Below, one piece after another: positions 61,487 to 64,000 of a DNA stretch of 64,000 nucleotides. The notes beneath the pieces were generated by a model, which was not told the DNA's origin, made no database searches, and saw only the letters and a program-made list of their open reading frames with translations. The stretch's first letter is position 1, and the number at the start of each line of letters is the position of its first letter. Both the position numbers and the translations under genes were made by a program. Source of the DNA: CAVVNP01 sp963800235 (GTDB taxonomy: Bacteria > Actinomycetota > Acidimicrobiia > Acidimicrobiales > Iamiaceae); the NCBI GenBank assembly GCA_963800235.1, contig CAWDAD010000003.1, positions 930,001 through 994,000 on the forward strand, written 5' to 3'.

Positions 61487-63696
61487 ATGGGGAAGCTGAG
61501 GTCCTGGTCGGTCGCGGGCGTGGCCATGGTGGTGCTGGCGGCGGCCTGCACCTCGGGCGGCTCGAGCGGCAGCGGGGGTGACAGCGGTAGCGACGGCGTC
61601 GGCACGCCCGGGCGGGGCGGCAGCACCACCGCGGGCGCCAAGCCCGACCGGGGCGCCGGCTTCGTCGACGAGATGTGGTTCCGACGCCGCCAGGACCAGT
61701 ACCTGCGCTACGCCACCGCCAAGGTCGACCGGGGCTCGGCGCTGAACCTGATCGCCCAGTTCGAGCGGGGCGACCGCGACCCGAACTTCCACTTCGACCC
61801 CAGCACCATCAAGGTGTCGGACTTCGCCCCGGTCTTCCAGAAGCTCGACACCTTCCAGGACACCGGCGACTTCGACATGCTGTGGCTGCTCAACCTCTGG
61901 TACGCCGACCACGACCGCTTGCCGAAGGACGTGCAGGCCGCCATCGAGAAGCGGATCCTCGCCTTCAAGTACTGGTACACCGAGCCCACGCCGAAGGGCG
62001 TCATCGACCAGAAGTGGTACTGGTCGGAGAACCACCGGGCGATCTACCACACCATCGAGATGTTGGCGGCCCAGGCGTTCCCCGACGCCACCTTCACCAA
62101 CGACGGCAAGTCCGCCGCCGAGCACCTGGCCCACGGCAAGCGGCTGATGGACGACTGGCTCGCCGAGAAGGCCCGCTTCGGCTTCGACGAGTGGCACTCC
62201 GACGTCTACTACCAGGAGGACATCGCCCCGCTGCTCACGCTGGTCGAGCTGTCCGACGACGCCACCATGGCCCGGAAGGCCTCGATCATGCTGGACCAGG
62301 TGATGCTCGACATCGCCCTGCACCTGCAGAAGGGCGACTTCGGCGCGACCCACGGTCGCTCGTACATGAAGGACAAGTCGATCGCCACCGATCAGGACAC
62401 CTTCGCCATCACCAAGCTGCTCTTCGACGACACGACCCTCCCCTACGACGGCACCAGCACCTCGGGGGTGACGCTGTTCCGCGGGCGAAGAAGTACCGGC
62501 TGCCCGAGGTGATCCGCCGCATCGCCACCAGCGACCAGACGATGGTCGACCGCGAGCGCATGGGGGTCCCCCTCGACCCGTCGGCGCCGGTGACCGACGA
62601 CCCGGCCAAGCCCTACGGCTACGGGTTCGGGCCCGAGAACGTGCCGTTCTGGTGGGACCGGGGCGCGCTGACCGCCTGGCAGGAGCTGCCCACCACCTTC
62701 GCCACCGCCGAGAAGTACGACCTGTGGAAGACCGACGCGTTCCAGCCCTTCGCCGACTTCCGCAGCCTGGGCAAGGACCCCAAGACGCTGCAGGCCCTCG
62801 GCCAGGAGTACGCCCCGCAGCTCGCCTTCGGCGTGCTCTCGGAGGTGAACACCTACACGTGGCGGGGCAAGGACGCCATGCTGTCGAGCGCCCAGGACTA
62901 CCGGCCGGGCATGCGCGGCGAGCAGTACCACTCCTGGCAGGCGACCCTCGACGGCGAGGCCCTGGTCTTCACCAACGTGCCCGGCAACGAGCCGCGCCAG
63001 GGCGACAAGTGGGAGGACGGCGACATGTACTGGACCGGCACCGCCGCCCAGCCGGCCACCGCCCAGCAGGGGCGGGTGGCGCTCAACCTGTACGCACCCG
63101 CCTACCCCATCCAGCCGAAGGGCAGCATCTTCGAGAGCCTGAGCTACCTGCCCATGAGCCACGCCTGGTTCCCGAGCGAGCGCTTCGACCAGGTGGTGCG
63201 CGACGGCAACTGGACCTTCGGGAAGAAGGGCGACGGCTACGTGGCGCTGTACTCGTGGCGGCCGGTCGAGTGGCGCCAGCACGACCCGTCCAAGGTGCCG
63301 ACCGGCGGGCTGACCAAGGACTTCGACCTGGTCGCCAACGGCGGCGCCGACGACGTCTGGATCACCGAGGTGGGCCAGAAGTCGGACTCGGGCACCTTCG
63401 AGGAGTTCATGAAGAAGATCGCCGCCGCGCCGATCACGGTCACGCCGCTCCCGCCCAAGGGCGAGGGCATCCCCGGCGGCTTCGACGTCACCTACCAGTC
63501 CCCGTCGGAGGGCACCCTCGCCTTCTCGACGGGCGGGCAGCTCACCGTCGACGGCAAGCCCACCGCCATCGCCGACTACCCGCGCATGGACAACCCATGG
63601 GTCAAGACCACCTTCGGCTCGCCCACCGTCGACGTCACCGACGGCCCGTCCTCCCTGAAGCTCGACACCAGGACCTGGACCCGCACCGTGGCCTGA
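61487..63696 (+). CDS. Large lipoprotein of unknown family (one frame change)
   Basis: About 736 residues after correction. A lipobox (VLAAAC) and a Ser/Gly stalk precede two parts. The N-terminal half (to about 330) is helix-rich and Trp/Tyr-rich (KYWYTEPTPKGVIDQKWYWSENHRAIYHTIE; FDEWHSDVYYQEDIAPLL), like alpha/alpha-toroid polysaccharide lyases or glycoside hydrolases. The C-terminal half is beta-rich. At about 62478-62487 the frame changes; one missing base reconciles ALFRx with AKKYRLPEV. I do not recognise the family and assign no activity; the toroid comparison rests on composition and spacing only. Confidence 0.72.
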
Positions 63697-63775
63697 CCGG
63701 CCCCAGCCGACGAAGGCGACCGGGACCGAGGCCGGATCGACCGACGCGGGGACGGCCTCCGCTACCGTCCGGAAC

Positions 63776-64000
63776 GTGGTGGTGCGGACGAGCGTGACCG
63801 AGGCCGACGCGATCCTGCGAGCGCTGGCGACCGTGGCCAGCGCCGGTGGGACCACGCCCCTGTCGGCCGCCGACCGGCGGGGGGTCGCCGCCGCGGCGCC
63901 GACCGTGCTCGGGTCCGACCACGACGTCGACCCTGATCGGCTCGACACCATCGCCCCCGACCAGCTGGCCGCCGCCGTCGGCGACCCCGAGCTGCGGCTG
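63776..64000 (+). CDS. Partial gene at the window end, possibly TerB-like
   Basis: From GTG 63776 the frame is open to the end of the window (75 codons): SVTEADAILRALATVASAGG, then AADRRGVAAAAPTVLG, and APDQLAAAVGDPELRL. The helical pattern suggests an N-terminal part of a TerB-like or other all-helical protein. Three GTG codons in a row (63776, 63779, 63782) make the exact start uncertain. The evidence is the open frame, composition and this weak resemblance. Confidence 0.4.
   Translation, partial: MVVRTSVTEADAILRALATVASAGGTTPLSAADRRGVAAAAPTVLGSDHDVDPDRLDTIAPDQLAAAVGDPELRL

Overview
The window is very GC-rich chromosomal DNA with dense coding, frequent GTG starts, 4-base start/stop overlaps and G/C-biased third codon positions. 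A bldC regulator, an F420-type oxidoreductase, many acyl-CoA enzymes, an SCO6745-family protein and a type IV pilus cluster point to an actinobacterium. Acidimicrobiia (Iamia/Ilumatobacter-like) is my best guess, but no rRNA is present to prove it.

Left edge (1-616): the start of a probable RelE/ParE-type toxin gene with two palindromes in front of it, then a decayed 3' half of tRNA-Phe (361-405). Its orientation suggests that bases 1-360 are the end of an element integrated in tRNA-Phe and that the chromosome resumes at about 361. From 617 to 6641 a minus-strand block encodes a 2-hydroxyacid dehydrogenase, a TIM-barrel protein, a frame-disrupted DUF1206 membrane protein, a quinone-oxidoreductase-like MDR enzyme, a HAD hydrolase and an ACT-domain malic enzyme. 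bldC, two alpha/beta hydrolases (one without the nucleophile serine) and an aldo/keto reductase pseudogene follow.

9708-21719: a Wzx-like flippase and then a type IV pilus locus: two divergent PilT-type ATPases, major pilin, a PilX-like protein, a giant minor pilin with a beta-helix-like region and a glycine-rich end, a PilV-like prepilin, pilC and pilB. The alignment proteins (PilM/N/O) and prepilin peptidase are not in the window.

21934-39993: lipid and acyl-CoA metabolism with housekeeping genes: acyl-CoA dehydrogenase, HSL-type esterase, FMN reductase, HAD, fatty acid hydroxylase, ATP-dependent DNA ligase, DoxX, a double-CDGSH Fe-S protein, an alpha/beta hydrolase, a single-chain acyl-CoA carboxylase, and a run of LLM oxidoreductase, two SnoaL-like proteins, a DapB-like dehydrogenase, an acyl-CoA synthetase and an MBL hydrolase.

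40130-64000: two lipoproteins and a PhyH dioxygenase, then a TetR regulator divergent from a catabolic stretch with two formylglycine-type sulfatases (one fused to a DJ-1/PfpI domain), two haloalkane dehalogenases of different subfamilies, an SdsA-type alkylsulfatase, two crotonases, a YtcJ-like amidohydrolase and a large frame-disrupted lipoprotein. This looks like a scavenging region for organosulfates, organohalides and alkyl chains feeding beta-oxidation.

Most notable are a 51-nt hairpin present twice with compensating stem changes (28348-28398 and 51429-51479), the tRNA-Phe scar, a palindrome-rich in-frame insertion in a crotonase gene (about 58985-59085), the giant minor pilin and the sulfatase/DJ-1 fusion. 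Four otherwise intact genes carry 1-nt frame breaks near G/C runs, which may be sequence errors.
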